Shown here in pieces: positions 8,311 to 14,062 of a stretch of DNA of 16,434 nt; position 1 is the stretch's first letter; each line of letters starts with the position of its first letter. A program made the position numbers and the translations under genes. The notes below the pieces were generated by a model. That model was not told the origin of the DNA. It searched no databases and saw nothing but the letters and a program-made list of their open reading frames with translations. Origin of the DNA: an uncultured Clostridia bacterium (lineage in GTDB: Bacteria; Bacillota; Clostridia; TANB77; CAG-508); NCBI GenBank assembly GCA_944393345.1, contig CALXZW010000019.1, positions 1-16,434 of the forward strand, written 5' to 3'.

Positions 8311-8339
8311 ATTTTATTACATTTAGGCAAATTTTTCAA
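8311..8339 (-). promoter_or_regulatory. promoter of the trhP-like gene
   Basis: The minus strand reads TTGAAA (8334-8339), 17 bases, TAAAAT (8311-8316), a good SigA-type promoter about 34 bases before the start codon. Its -35 lies five bases from the -35 of the divergent rel-type promoter. Confidence 0.7.
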
Positions 8340-8344
8340 GTTTT

Positions 8345-8373
8345 TTGACTAATTATGTAAAATATGATATACT
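8345..8373 (+). promoter_or_regulatory. strong promoter of the RelA/SpoT-domain gene
   Basis: TTGACT (8345-8350), exactly 17 bases, TATACT (8368-8373), with TGA directly before the -10 giving an extended -10. The transcript would begin near 8380 and carry an AAGGAGG (8428-8434) ribosome binding site before ATG 8444. Confidence 0.8.
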
Positions 8374-8443
8374 AAATATGTATATTTTTTATTTACGACA
8401 AGGTCTGGTTATTTTATTATTCAATCTAAGGAGGACATTATTT

Positions 8444-9364
8444 ATGAAATTCGAAATCAGCTCAAATGATTGGACTCGCGTAACCTCTTCGCTTACCCAA
8501 GCTTTGTATACCCAAAAATCTGTTGGAGATGTTGCTCTTAACTTCGCAATTCCACTTACTCAAGGTGCTGGAGTTAACAGTCCATTTATATCCAAATTGT
8601 CTTCAGCAATGAGACAATCAGCAAAGTTCCGTATCTTACTCCGTGAGCAAGACCCTAACGTTATGGAAGAAGTAGGTACTGCAATTGTACTCATTATGGA
8701 AAAATTATTTCCAAACATCAATTTTTCCATAGAAGGAAGAGAGAAAACCCTATTCAGTGATCTGAATAAGAGAATAAGCAAAATGTTAGAGGGGAAAAGC
8801 CCTCGAATTCAAGATTTGCTTGCATTTCGGTTGATTATACTAAATAAAGATGATGAGCAAACCAATATTATGAGATGCTATGACATCTTAAATTCTCTTT
8901 TGGCTCTTTTTTCTCTTCTGGATACAACAGTCGAAACAGGTCTTTCTTGGGATATTTCTGTAAAAGAAGTTTCCCCTTTAAAAGACCATCGAGCATCAGT
9001 ATCTCAAAAGTTCCCTAATCTTTATTTGCCAGAAAGGAGTGGTATAAATCCACAATTTCAAAATTTGGTAAAAGATTATATTTTTTTACCAAATCCTCAA
9101 GGCTATCAAAGCCTGCACTTCATTCTGACTTATAGAGGCTTTCCAATTGAGATTCAGATTCGGACAGTCAACATGCATCACTGGGCAGAATATGGGCCTG
9201 CCAAACACAGTGAATACAAGAAAAGCCGAACATTTCAAGGTATTAAATTAGAAATGTTTGATGAAGACTTAATTTCTTGTCCAAAGTATGAAATTTTTAA
9301 CGAACAATTAATAACTTACCCTGGCCTTGTCAATGCCGTTCCGTTTTTTCGGTATAGCAAGTAA
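8444..9364 (+). CDS. RelA/SpoT-domain (p)ppGpp synthetase-like protein, probably horizontally acquired
   Basis: A 306-residue protein with a single alarmone synthetase domain, and no HD hydrolase, TGS or ACT domains. Visible motifs are GREKTLFSDLNKR (98-110), the metal-site Asp124 in IQDLLAFRLII, KDYIFLPNPQGYQSLHF (210-226) with the nucleotide-stacking Tyr221, and IEIQIRT (235-241) with catalytic Glu236, then HHWAEYGPAKHSEYK. The domain transfers pyrophosphate from ATP to GDP/GTP in known members. About 90 extra N-terminal and 45 C-terminal residues are unrecognised. It starts at ATG 8444 behind AAGGAGG. Composition is clearly richer in G/C than its neighbours, and arginine codons are mixed (CGC, CGT, CGA, CGG, AGA, AGG). 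CGG appears in frame at Arg129, Arg240 and Arg303; Arg240 lies in the conserved QIRT. It has its own promoter and terminator, like a moron cassette. No partner antitoxin is adjacent. Toxic SAS or phage-defence roles are possible but unsupported. Confidence 0.85.
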   Translation: MKFEISSNDWTRVTSSLTQALYTQKSVGDVALNFAIPLTQGAGVNSPFISKLSSAMRQSAKFRILLREQDPNVMEEVGTAIVLIMEKLFPNINFSIEGREKTLFSDLNKRISKMLEGKSPRIQDLLAFRLIILNKDDEQTNIMRCYDILNSLLALFSLLDTTVETGLSWDISVKEVSPLKDHRASVSQKFPNLYLPERSGINPQFQNLVKDYIFLPNPQGYQSLHFILTYRGFPIEIQIRTVNMHHWAEYGPAKHSEYKKSRTFQGIKLEMFDEDLISCPKYEIFNEQLITYPGLVNAVPFFRYSK

Positions 9365-9407
9365 AAAAAATCCCTCAATCGAATTAATTTCGGTTGAGGG
9401 ATTTTTT
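9365..9407. terminator. strong bidirectional terminator between rel-type and trmR-like genes
   Basis: An inverted repeat built on AATCCCTCAATCGAA (9369-9383) and TTCGGTTGAGGGATT (9389-9403) forms a stem of at least 15 pairs with one G-T pair and a five-base loop. It is flanked by A-run and T-run that extend it on both sides. It begins right after the rel-type stop and overlaps the trmR-like stop (9406-9408). Confidence 0.9.
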
Positions 9408-10000
9408 ATAATTTTTTTAATTTACTAACTGCAAGTCCATCTCCTACTTCTAAGATTTCAGTTTTTAACTTAGGATTTTCAGATACTTCTTTTATGTATT
9501 CCCTTAAATTTCTAACTGCTGTTCTTTGTTTATGTTTATTGTAATCACTCATAACATAACCTTTATATAATATATTATCTGCAAAAATAATCCCGTTTTC
9601 ATCTAACATTCTTAATGCTTCTTTTAAGAAAAATGGATATTTACCTTTAGCGGCATCAATAAATATCATATCATACTTTTGTTCTAAATTTGGTAATATT
9701 TCTACTGCATCTCCGTTCTAATATATTAATTTTGTTTTCTAAATTCATTATTTTTATATTTTCTTTAGCTTCTTTTATTCTTTCTTCATCCCTCTCTATT
9801 GTATCTATTTTCCCATCTAAACTAAGGAAATTAGAAAAACAAATTGCAGAATATCCTACCGCTGTACCAATTTCTAAAATTCTTTTTACCTTTATTTTCT
9901 CCATATACTTTTTTATTATTTCTAATGTATCATCCATTATTATTGGTATATGTTTATCAAGTGCTTCTTTTTTTATTTTTCCTAATTCATTATTTTCCAT
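9406..10000 (-). CDS. trmR: TrmR-like tRNA wobble O-methyltransferase, reading frame joined by a +1 shift at a CGG codon
   Basis: SAM-dependent O-methyltransferase of the YrrM/TrmR type, which in B. subtilis methylates 5-hydroxyuridine at tRNA position 34 to 5-methoxyuridine. The first 95 residues carry the SAM site LEIGTAVGYSAICF (42-55) and DTIERDEER (66-74). At 9713-9715 an in-frame CGG occurs. Dropping its C gives INILEGDAVEILPNLEQKYD, then MIFIDAAKGKYPFF with the metal-binding Asp region, and DNILYKGYV. The joined length is 197 residues against roughly 210-220 usual. GGTGGAAG upstream of ATG 10000 is the ribosome binding site, and the 83-residue gene ends three bases before. Unshifted translation ends 14 codons after CGG, before the catalytic residues. 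The internal ATG at 9669 would give a fragment lacking the SAM site. A catechol-type O-methyltransferase of other function cannot be excluded. Confidence 0.84.
9713..9715 (-). other. CGG +1 shift site in the trmR-like gene
   Basis: The minus strand reads ATA TTA GAA CGG AGA TGC AGT in the upstream frame. Skipping the C at 9715 gives ATA TTA GAA (C) GGA GAT GCA GTA, Ile-Leu-Glu-Gly-Asp-Ala-Val, the usual beta-strand-4 region of this methyltransferase family. Sequence GAACGGA matches the permease site exactly. Confidence 0.88.
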
Positions 10001-10003
10001 TTT

Positions 10004-10255
10004 TTATCTTCCACCTATTTCTTCTTCATAATCTTCCACCCATTTTTCTACTATTTTTCTAGTAAAAGCAGGATTTTTTATTACTTTCATTGCTTCTTCT
10101 ATAGAACCTGTTTTTATATATATATCTAAAAATTTCTGTCTGTATCCTTGTGTACTATGTTTTGGATTTTTGTCATTTGGAGTTACTACAGAACTGTTAG
10201 ATATTTCTTTTCTAGATAATATCAATTTATTATGAAATATATTATTTTTTGGCAT
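10004..10255 (-). CDS. 83-residue protein of unknown function
   Basis: I do not recognise this gene. It reads from ATG 10255 behind a good GGAGAG ribosome binding site and ends three bases before the trmR-like start, so the two are probably co-transcribed. The N-terminal 45 residues are polar and basic, probably flexible. The C-terminal half (from about YRQKFLDIYIKTGSIEEAMK to VEKWVEDYEEEIGG) looks helical and resembles the short helix-turn-helix found in small DNA-binding proteins such as terminase-type N-termini, but that is a weak impression. It is cysteine-free with no membrane segment and no CGG codon. Codon use matches the native genes. Confidence 0.6.
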   Translation of the reverse strand: MPKNNIFHNKLILSRKEISNSSVVTPNDKNPKHSTQGYRQKFLDIYIKTGSIEEAMKVIKNPAFTRKIVEKWVEDYEEEIGGR

Positions 10256-10293
10256 TTGAGCTCTCCTTCTATTAATATTTCTATATTTAAAAT

Positions 10294-10338
10294 TAGAGTA
10301 TTAAAATCTATTATATTATAATTGATTTTAATACTCTA
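10294..10338. repeat. 15-bp perfect inverted repeat enclosing a TATAAT, terminator or operator
   Basis: TAGAGTATTAAAATC (10294-10308) and GATTTTAATACTCTA (10324-10338) are perfect inverted repeats with a 15-base centre. Neither side is followed by a proper T-run, which argues against a strong terminator. On the minus strand the centre reads ATTATAATATAATA, with two overlapping -10-like TATAAT, and the 83-residue gene starts about 40 bases on. An operator flanking a promoter is as likely as a terminator for the 48-residue gene. Confidence 0.6.
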
Positions 10339-10344
10339 AAGATT

Positions 10345-10491
10345 TTATTCGAATTCGTCATCATCTCCATCTTCTATACTAGCTTCGCACCAATATGAGC
10401 AAGACTCGTTATCGGTGTATTTTTTTTCTTCCATTAATTCTTTGATTTTTTCATATGACTCGCTAGAAACAATGCCTCCTTCAAAATCCAA
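10345..10491 (-). CDS. acidic 48-residue protein, TTG start, unknown function
   Basis: A small gene not recognised by family. It starts at TTG 10491 with GAGGAG nine bases upstream, and a near-consensus promoter precedes it. The product reads MDFEGGIVSSESYEKIKELM and then EEKKYTDNESCSYWCEASIE before a tail of Asp/Glu (DGDDDEFE). It is strongly acidic, with Cys pair SCSYWC that could bind metal or form a disulfide, and no membrane helix. Codons such as ACC, AGC, GAG and TGC make it slightly more G/C-rich than its neighbours. The nearby GTG at 10499 gives only six codons before a stop. The well-formed promoter and ribosome binding site are the main reason to believe it. Confidence 0.55.
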   Translation of the reverse strand: MDFEGGIVSSESYEKIKELMEEKKYTDNESCSYWCEASIEDGDDDEFE

Positions 10492-10523
10492 GGAATAACA
10501 CTCCTCTCAAATTATTTGTCTAT

Positions 10524-10552
10524 ATCTTATCAATATATATTATAATTGTCAA
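10524..10552 (-). promoter_or_regulatory. promoter of the 48-residue gene
   Basis: The minus strand reads TTGACA (10547-10552), exactly 17 bases, TAAGAT (10524-10529) with TGA ahead of the -10 (extended form). The -10 is about 16 bases before the ribosome binding site. A second TTGACA (10567-10572) upstream has no matching -10. Confidence 0.7.
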
Positions 10553-10586
10553 TTATTTAATATTATTTTGTCAAATTTTGTCGTTT

Positions 10587-12407
10587 TTATTTGTTAGAAT
10601 TTCTTGCTGCTCTTTCTCTTTCTTTAGAATCCAATATTTTTTTTCTTAATCTAATTGATTTTGGTGTCACTTCAACTAATTCATCATCTTGTATAAATTC
10701 AATTGCTTTTTCTAAAGACATTTGAATTGGTGGAACTAATCTTAATGCATCATCTGAACCTGAAGCTCTTGTATTGGTTAAATGTTTTTCTTTACATACG
10801 TTTATTGCTAAATCTTCGCCTCTTGAATTTAAACCTACTATCATCCCCTCATACACTTCAACACCAGGACCTATAAATAAGTCTCCCTTATCTTGTGCAT
10901 TATATAATCCATAAGTAACTGATTTTCCGTTTTCAAATGCTACTATAGTTCCTCTTACTCTAGATAATACTTCTCCTTTAAATGGTTCATATGAATCAAA
11001 AATATGATTCATTGTACCTTCTCCTTTAGTATCTGTTAAAAATTCTGTTCTATACCCAATTAATCCTCTTGCTGGAATCTTAAATTCTATCTTTGTATGC
11101 CCTTCTTCTGCTGGCTCCATGTTTACCATTTCTGCTTTTCTTTGTCCTAATTTTTCAATTACTGTTCCAATTGAATCATCTGGAACATTTACCACTAATC
11201 TTTCTATTGGTTCACATTTTACTCCATCTATTTCTTTAAATATAACTTTAGGTCTTGAAACTAATAATTCAAATCCTTCTCTTCTCATTGTCTCAATTAA
11301 TACAGATAAATGTAGTTCTCCTCTTCCTGATACTTCAAAACTATCTGGAGAATCAGTTTCTTTAACTCTTAGTGAAACATTTTTTTCTAATTCTTTAAAT
11401 AATCTATCTCTTATATGTCTTGAAGTTATAAATTGTCCTTCTTTTCCTGCAAAAGGTCCATTATTTACACTAAATGTCATAGATACTGTTGGCTCATCTA
11501 TATCAACAAATGGTATTTTTTCTGGATAATTGAATTCACATATTGTATCACCTATATTAATATTTGGAAGTCCTGATAATTCAATAATATCACCTGCAGA
11601 TACCTCTTCTACTTCTTGCTTTTTTAATCCAACATGTGTATATAACTTTGCAATTCTTCCTTGTGTTACTTGTTCTTCTTTTCCGCATATTGAAACAGGC
11701 ATACCTGTTGATATTTTTCCTCTTTCAACTCTTCCAACTGCTATTCTTCCAACATAGTCATCATAATCAATATTTGATACTAACATTTGGAAAGTTCCTT
11801 CTTGATCACAATTTGGAGCACTTATTGTATTTACTATTGTTTCAAATAGACAATTTAGATTATCTGATTCTTCATTTAAATCCATTTTAGCAATTCCATT
11901 TTTTGCTGATGCATAAACTACTGGAAAATCTAATTGTTCATCCGTAGCATCTAATTCTATAAATAACTCTATTACTTGATCTACTACTTTCTCTGGTTGT
12001 GCACCTGGTCTATCTATTTTATTTATTACCACTATAGGTTTTAATCCTAAGCCCAATGATTTTTTTAGCACTTCTCTAGTTTGTGGCATTGCTCCTTCAA
12101 AAGCATCTACTAATAGTAAAACTCCATCTACTGTTTTTAAAACTCTTTCTACTTCTCCTCCAAAATCTGCATGTCCTGGAGTATCTACTATGTTTATTTT
12201 TATATCTTTATACATTACTGATGTATTTTTTGAAAGAATTGTTATTCCTCTTTCTTTTTCCAAATCATTTGAATCCATTACTCTTTCTGCAACTTGTTCA
12301 TTTTCTCTGAATACATGACTTTGTTTTAATAGTGCATCTACTAATGTAGTTTTTCCGTGATCTACGTGTGCAATTATTGCTATGTTTCTTATTTTTTGAT
12401 TGTTCAT
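10587..12407 (-). CDS. typA: ribosome-associated GTPase TypA/BipA
   Basis: Translational GTPase of 606 residues, the normal length for TypA, which binds the ribosome and aids assembly and stress adaptation. The G domain shows G1 AHVDHGKTT (13-21), G2 around RGITI, G3 DTPGHADFGGE, G4 NKIDR and G5 SAKNG. The EF-G-like domains follow, and the TypA C-terminal domain ends in the basic tail SIRLRKKILDSKERERAARN. The start at ATG 12407 is homologous to other TypA starts, with GGAGAG 11 bases upstream; the longer frame from 12473 adds 22 unrelated residues overlapping the promoter. It is transcribed from its own consensus promoter. No in-frame CGG: every CGG triplet here spans a codon border. Confidence 0.97.
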   Translation of the reverse strand: MNNQKIRNIAIIAHVDHGKTTLVDALLKQSHVFRENEQVAERVMDSNDLEKERGITILSKNTSVMYKDIKINIVDTPGHADFGGEVERVLKTVDGVLLLVDAFEGAMPQTREVLKKSLGLGLKPIVVINKIDRPGAQPEKVVDQVIELFIELDATDEQLDFPVVYASAKNGIAKMDLNEESDNLNCLFETIVNTISAPNCDQEGTFQMLVSNIDYDDYVGRIAVGRVERGKISTGMPVSICGKEEQVTQGRIAKLYTHVGLKKQEVEEVSAGDIIELSGLPNINIGDTICEFNYPEKIPFVDIDEPTVSMTFSVNNGPFAGKEGQFITSRHIRDRLFKELEKNVSLRVKETDSPDSFEVSGRGELHLSVLIETMRREGFELLVSRPKVIFKEIDGVKCEPIERLVVNVPDDSIGTVIEKLGQRKAEMVNMEPAEEGHTKIEFKIPARGLIGYRTEFLTDTKGEGTMNHIFDSYEPFKGEVLSRVRGTIVAFENGKSVTYGLYNAQDKGDLFIGPGVEVYEGMIVGLNSRGEDLAINVCKEKHLTNTRASGSDDALRLVPPIQMSLEKAIEFIQDDELVEVTPKSIRLRKKILDSKERERAARNSNK

Positions 12408-12464
12408 TTTATTTATTTCTCTCCTTTTTATTTTAATATAACTTACTTTTAAAAAACATATAAA

Positions 12465-12493
12465 ATTATACACCTAAATCAATATTTTGTCAA
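12465..12493 (-). promoter_or_regulatory. perfect-consensus promoter of typA
   Basis: The minus strand reads TTGACA (12488-12493), exactly 17 bases, TATAAT (12465-12470). Both hexamers match the SigA consensus fully. It sits right after the YgjP-type gene stop (12506), leaving a leader of about 50 bases before the typA start. Confidence 0.88.
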
Positions 12494-12505
12494 ACAGATT
12501 TTTTA

Positions 12506-13024
12506 TTATATCGCTAATGTTTCTTCATATTCTTTATACAATGGTTCATATTTTTTTAACATATTCCAAAAAGACTTTGCATGTGTTTTATATTTCAAAT
12601 GACAATATTGATGCAAAACAACATAATCAACTGTTTTCCTATTGTACATTACTATTTCTGGATTAATTATGATAGTATTTTCTTCACATTTTCCCCAAGA
12701 TTTAATCTTTTCAATTTTATAATCTTCAGGTGCAAAACCTAATGTTATTCTTGCTTTTTCCATAGCTCTTTCTATTTCAACTTTAGCAATTTGTTCATAC
12801 ATTTTTTCTATTGCTAAATCTAATATTTCTTTACTACCCATTTTCTTATATTTATTAGGAAGTGATATCTTTATTGTTTTATTATCAATATCTAATTCTG
12901 TTATTCCAATGTTTTTATATATTATTCTTACTTTATAATTAATACCTAAAACTGGTACTGGATGTCTCTCTATAGTACTATTTATTGTTGTTTTTAATTT
13001 CATATTTCTTTTTGTTGTAATCAT
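12506..13024 (-). CDS. YgjP-type (DUF45/M48-like) metallopeptidase-fold protein with altered HExxH
   Basis: A 172-residue protein of the YgjP/DUF45 family, short zincin-like proteins related to M48 peptidases and often linked with restriction or housekeeping loci. The family's zinc site is normally HExxH followed by a third His. Here it reads VVLHQYCHLKYKTHAKSFW, with the three His kept and Gln (CAA codon) in place of the catalytic Glu. The typical end FWNMLKKYEPLYKEYEE is present. The start at ATG 13024 lies eight bases after AAGGAG; the GTG at 13033 overlaps that site. It has its own strong promoter and a LexA-like box in its leader. Loss of Glu suggests a binding rather than a protease role, or a family branch that naturally has Gln. 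No CGG codon. Confidence 0.83.
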   Translation of the reverse strand: MITTKRNMKLKTTINSTIERHPVPVLGINYKVRIIYKNIGITELDIDNKTIKISLPNKYKKMGSKEILDLAIEKMYEQIAKVEIERAMEKARITLGFAPEDYKIEKIKSWGKCEENTIIINPEIVMYNRKTVDYVVLHQYCHLKYKTHAKSFWNMLKKYEPLYKEYEETLAI

Positions 13025-13055
13025 TTTTATCACTCCTTACTAAATTTTTGTTTTA

Positions 13056-13069
13056 CGAATTATTGTTCG
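13056..13069. promoter_or_regulatory. LexA/DinR-box-like palindrome ahead of the YgjP-type gene
   Basis: The plus strand reads CGAAT TATT GTTCG. The Gram-positive LexA box is CGAAC-N4-GTTCG, so this is one mismatch from a perfect palindrome. It lies between the -10 (13084) and the ribosome binding site of the YgjP-type gene, where a repressor would block transcription. LexA itself is not in this window. Confidence 0.4.
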
Positions 13070-13083
13070 CTTTGTATGTTTGT

Positions 13084-13112
13084 ATTTTACATTCTATTTT
13101 TTATTTTGTCAA
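13084..13112 (-). promoter_or_regulatory. promoter of the YgjP-type gene
   Basis: The minus strand reads TTGACA (13107-13112), exactly 17 bases, TAAAAT (13084-13089). It gives a leader of about 50 bases containing the LexA-like box. Confidence 0.8.
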
Positions 13113-13149
13113 TAGTTTTTTATAAAAAATATAAAATTTTTGTTCGGTG

Positions 13150-13178
13150 TTGTTTTTTTACTTTATTTATAATATAAT
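13150..13178 (+). promoter_or_regulatory. promoter of dapB
   Basis: TTGTTT (13150-13155), exactly 17 bases, TATAAT (13173-13178). The -10 is perfect and the -35 is fair. It is about 36 bases upstream of the dapB ATG. Confidence 0.65.
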
Positions 13179-13214
13179 TTTTATATATTTAACTAAGAAA
13201 GGATTGTGATTTTA

Positions 13215-13967
13215 ATGATTAATGTTTTAGTTAATGGTTGTAATGGAAGAATGGGGCAAGTTGTATGTGAATTACTAAAAGAGAATGATTCATTAAATTT
13301 ATTATGTGGTTTTGATAAAAATAATTTAATTCAGAATGAATTTCCTATTTATGATGATTTTTCAAAGATTGAGCAAAAACCTGATGTCATTATTGATTTT
13401 TCTATTCCAATTGCAACAATGAATATTTTAGAATATGCTGTTAAAAATTCTATTCCTATTGTTATAGCAACAACCGGATTCTCTGAAGAACAAAATAATA
13501 TGATTAAAGAATATAGTAAAGACATACCTATTTTTAAATCTGCTAATATGTCTTTTGATATTATGGTTATGAAAAAAATTGTATCTTGGCTTGCGTCTTA
13601 TATGAAAAATACTGATATAGAAATTATAGAATCACATCATAATAGAAAAATTGATAGTCCTAGTGGTACTGCTCAAATGTTAGCTGATAGTATTAATTTA
13701 GCATTAGGAAATACTATGCATTGTGAATATGATAGACACTCAAAACATGAAAAAAGAGATAAACAAGAAATTGGTATGTCTTCTATTCGTGGTGGAAATA
13801 TAGTTGGTGAACATACTGTACAATTTATAGGCGATTTTGAAACTTTTGAAATTAAACATACAAGTTACTCTAGAAATGTATTTGCAGAAGGAAGTTTAAA
13901 AGCTGCTGAATTTATTGTTAAACAAAAACCTGGGCTTTATTCTATGGAAGATATTTTTAGCATTTAA
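13215..13967 (+). CDS. dapB: 4-hydroxy-tetrahydrodipicolinate reductase
   Basis: Cytoplasmic NAD(P)H-dependent reductase of the lysine/diaminopimelate pathway, supplying precursors for peptidoglycan and lysine. In a spore former the same pathway also supplies dipicolinate. The 250-residue product has the nucleotide-binding VNGCNGRMG (6-14), TTGF (86-89), and the DapB signature ESHHNRKIDSPSGTA (139-153) with the catalytic His pair and Lys145. The C-terminal YSRNVFAEGSLKAAEF region is typical. ATG 13215 is preferred over GTG 13206 because the latter is only two bases from the AAAGGA ribosome binding site, although the 11-base gap to ATG is somewhat long. It stands alone with its own promoter. 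No in-frame CGG (ACC GGA at codons 87-88 spans codons). Confidence 0.96.
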   Translation: MINVLVNGCNGRMGQVVCELLKENDSLNLLCGFDKNNLIQNEFPIYDDFSKIEQKPDVIIDFSIPIATMNILEYAVKNSIPIVIATTGFSEEQNNMIKEYSKDIPIFKSANMSFDIMVMKKIVSWLASYMKNTDIEIIESHHNRKIDSPSGTAQMLADSINLALGNTMHCEYDRHSKHEKRDKQEIGMSSIRGGNIVGEHTVQFIGDFETFEIKHTSYSRNVFAEGSLKAAEFIVKQKPGLYSMEDIFSI

Positions 13968-14007
13968 TATTTTATAGCATATGTTTACTAATATTATAAA
14001 AAATAAT

Positions 14008-14047
14008 AAGAACATTTACATTAATTAAAACTAATATAAATGTTCTT
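14008..14047. terminator. bidirectional terminator between dapB and the HAD gene
   Basis: AAGAACATTTA (14008-14018) pairs with TAAATGTTCTT (14037-14047), and four further pairs continue inside after one mismatch, leaving an eight-base loop. A T-run follows on the plus strand and an A/T-rich tract on the minus side. It separates two convergent genes. Confidence 0.75.
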
Positions 14048-14062
14048 TTATCCTATATAAAA

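Noticed and set aside
8444..9364. Toxin-antitoxin pair built on the RelA/SpoT-domain protein
   Set aside because: toxSAS toxins have an adjacent small antitoxin gene. Here the gene stands alone between its own promoter and terminator, with opposite-strand neighbours.
9406..9669. Separate short gene starting at the ATG at 9669 (and similarly ATG 3068, ATG 721, TTG 6368)
   Set aside because: These internal starts have no proper ribosome binding sites and begin in mid-domain. The missing N-terminal parts lie in frame-shifted continuity directly upstream, so each is the second half of one gene.
9712..9718. Two missing bases instead of one extra C at the shift sites, keeping CGG as arginine
   Set aside because: This would add one residue at each site. 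The DUF368 G.G....PG.S.G spacing, the permease E-G-R-x-P motif and the SigK pro-sequence junction all align without it.
791..9720. Four unrelated sequencing or assembly errors explain the four broken genes
   Set aside because: Random indels should favour the long A/T runs here. Instead all four are an extra C before GG in the coding strand, on both genome strands, and account for every in-frame CGG in native genes. A systematic error tied to a modified base remains possible and is kept as the main alternative to test.
10559..10585. Repeated ATTTTGTC motif after typA as a regulatory repeat or CRISPR-like unit
   Set aside because: Only two copies exist, the sequence overlaps spare TTGACA-like boxes, and no spacer structure is present. 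No CRISPR array was seen anywhere in the window.
13140..13150. CGG in the dapB leader as another shift site
   Set aside because: It lies in non-coding DNA upstream of the promoter -10 and is not part of any supported reading frame.
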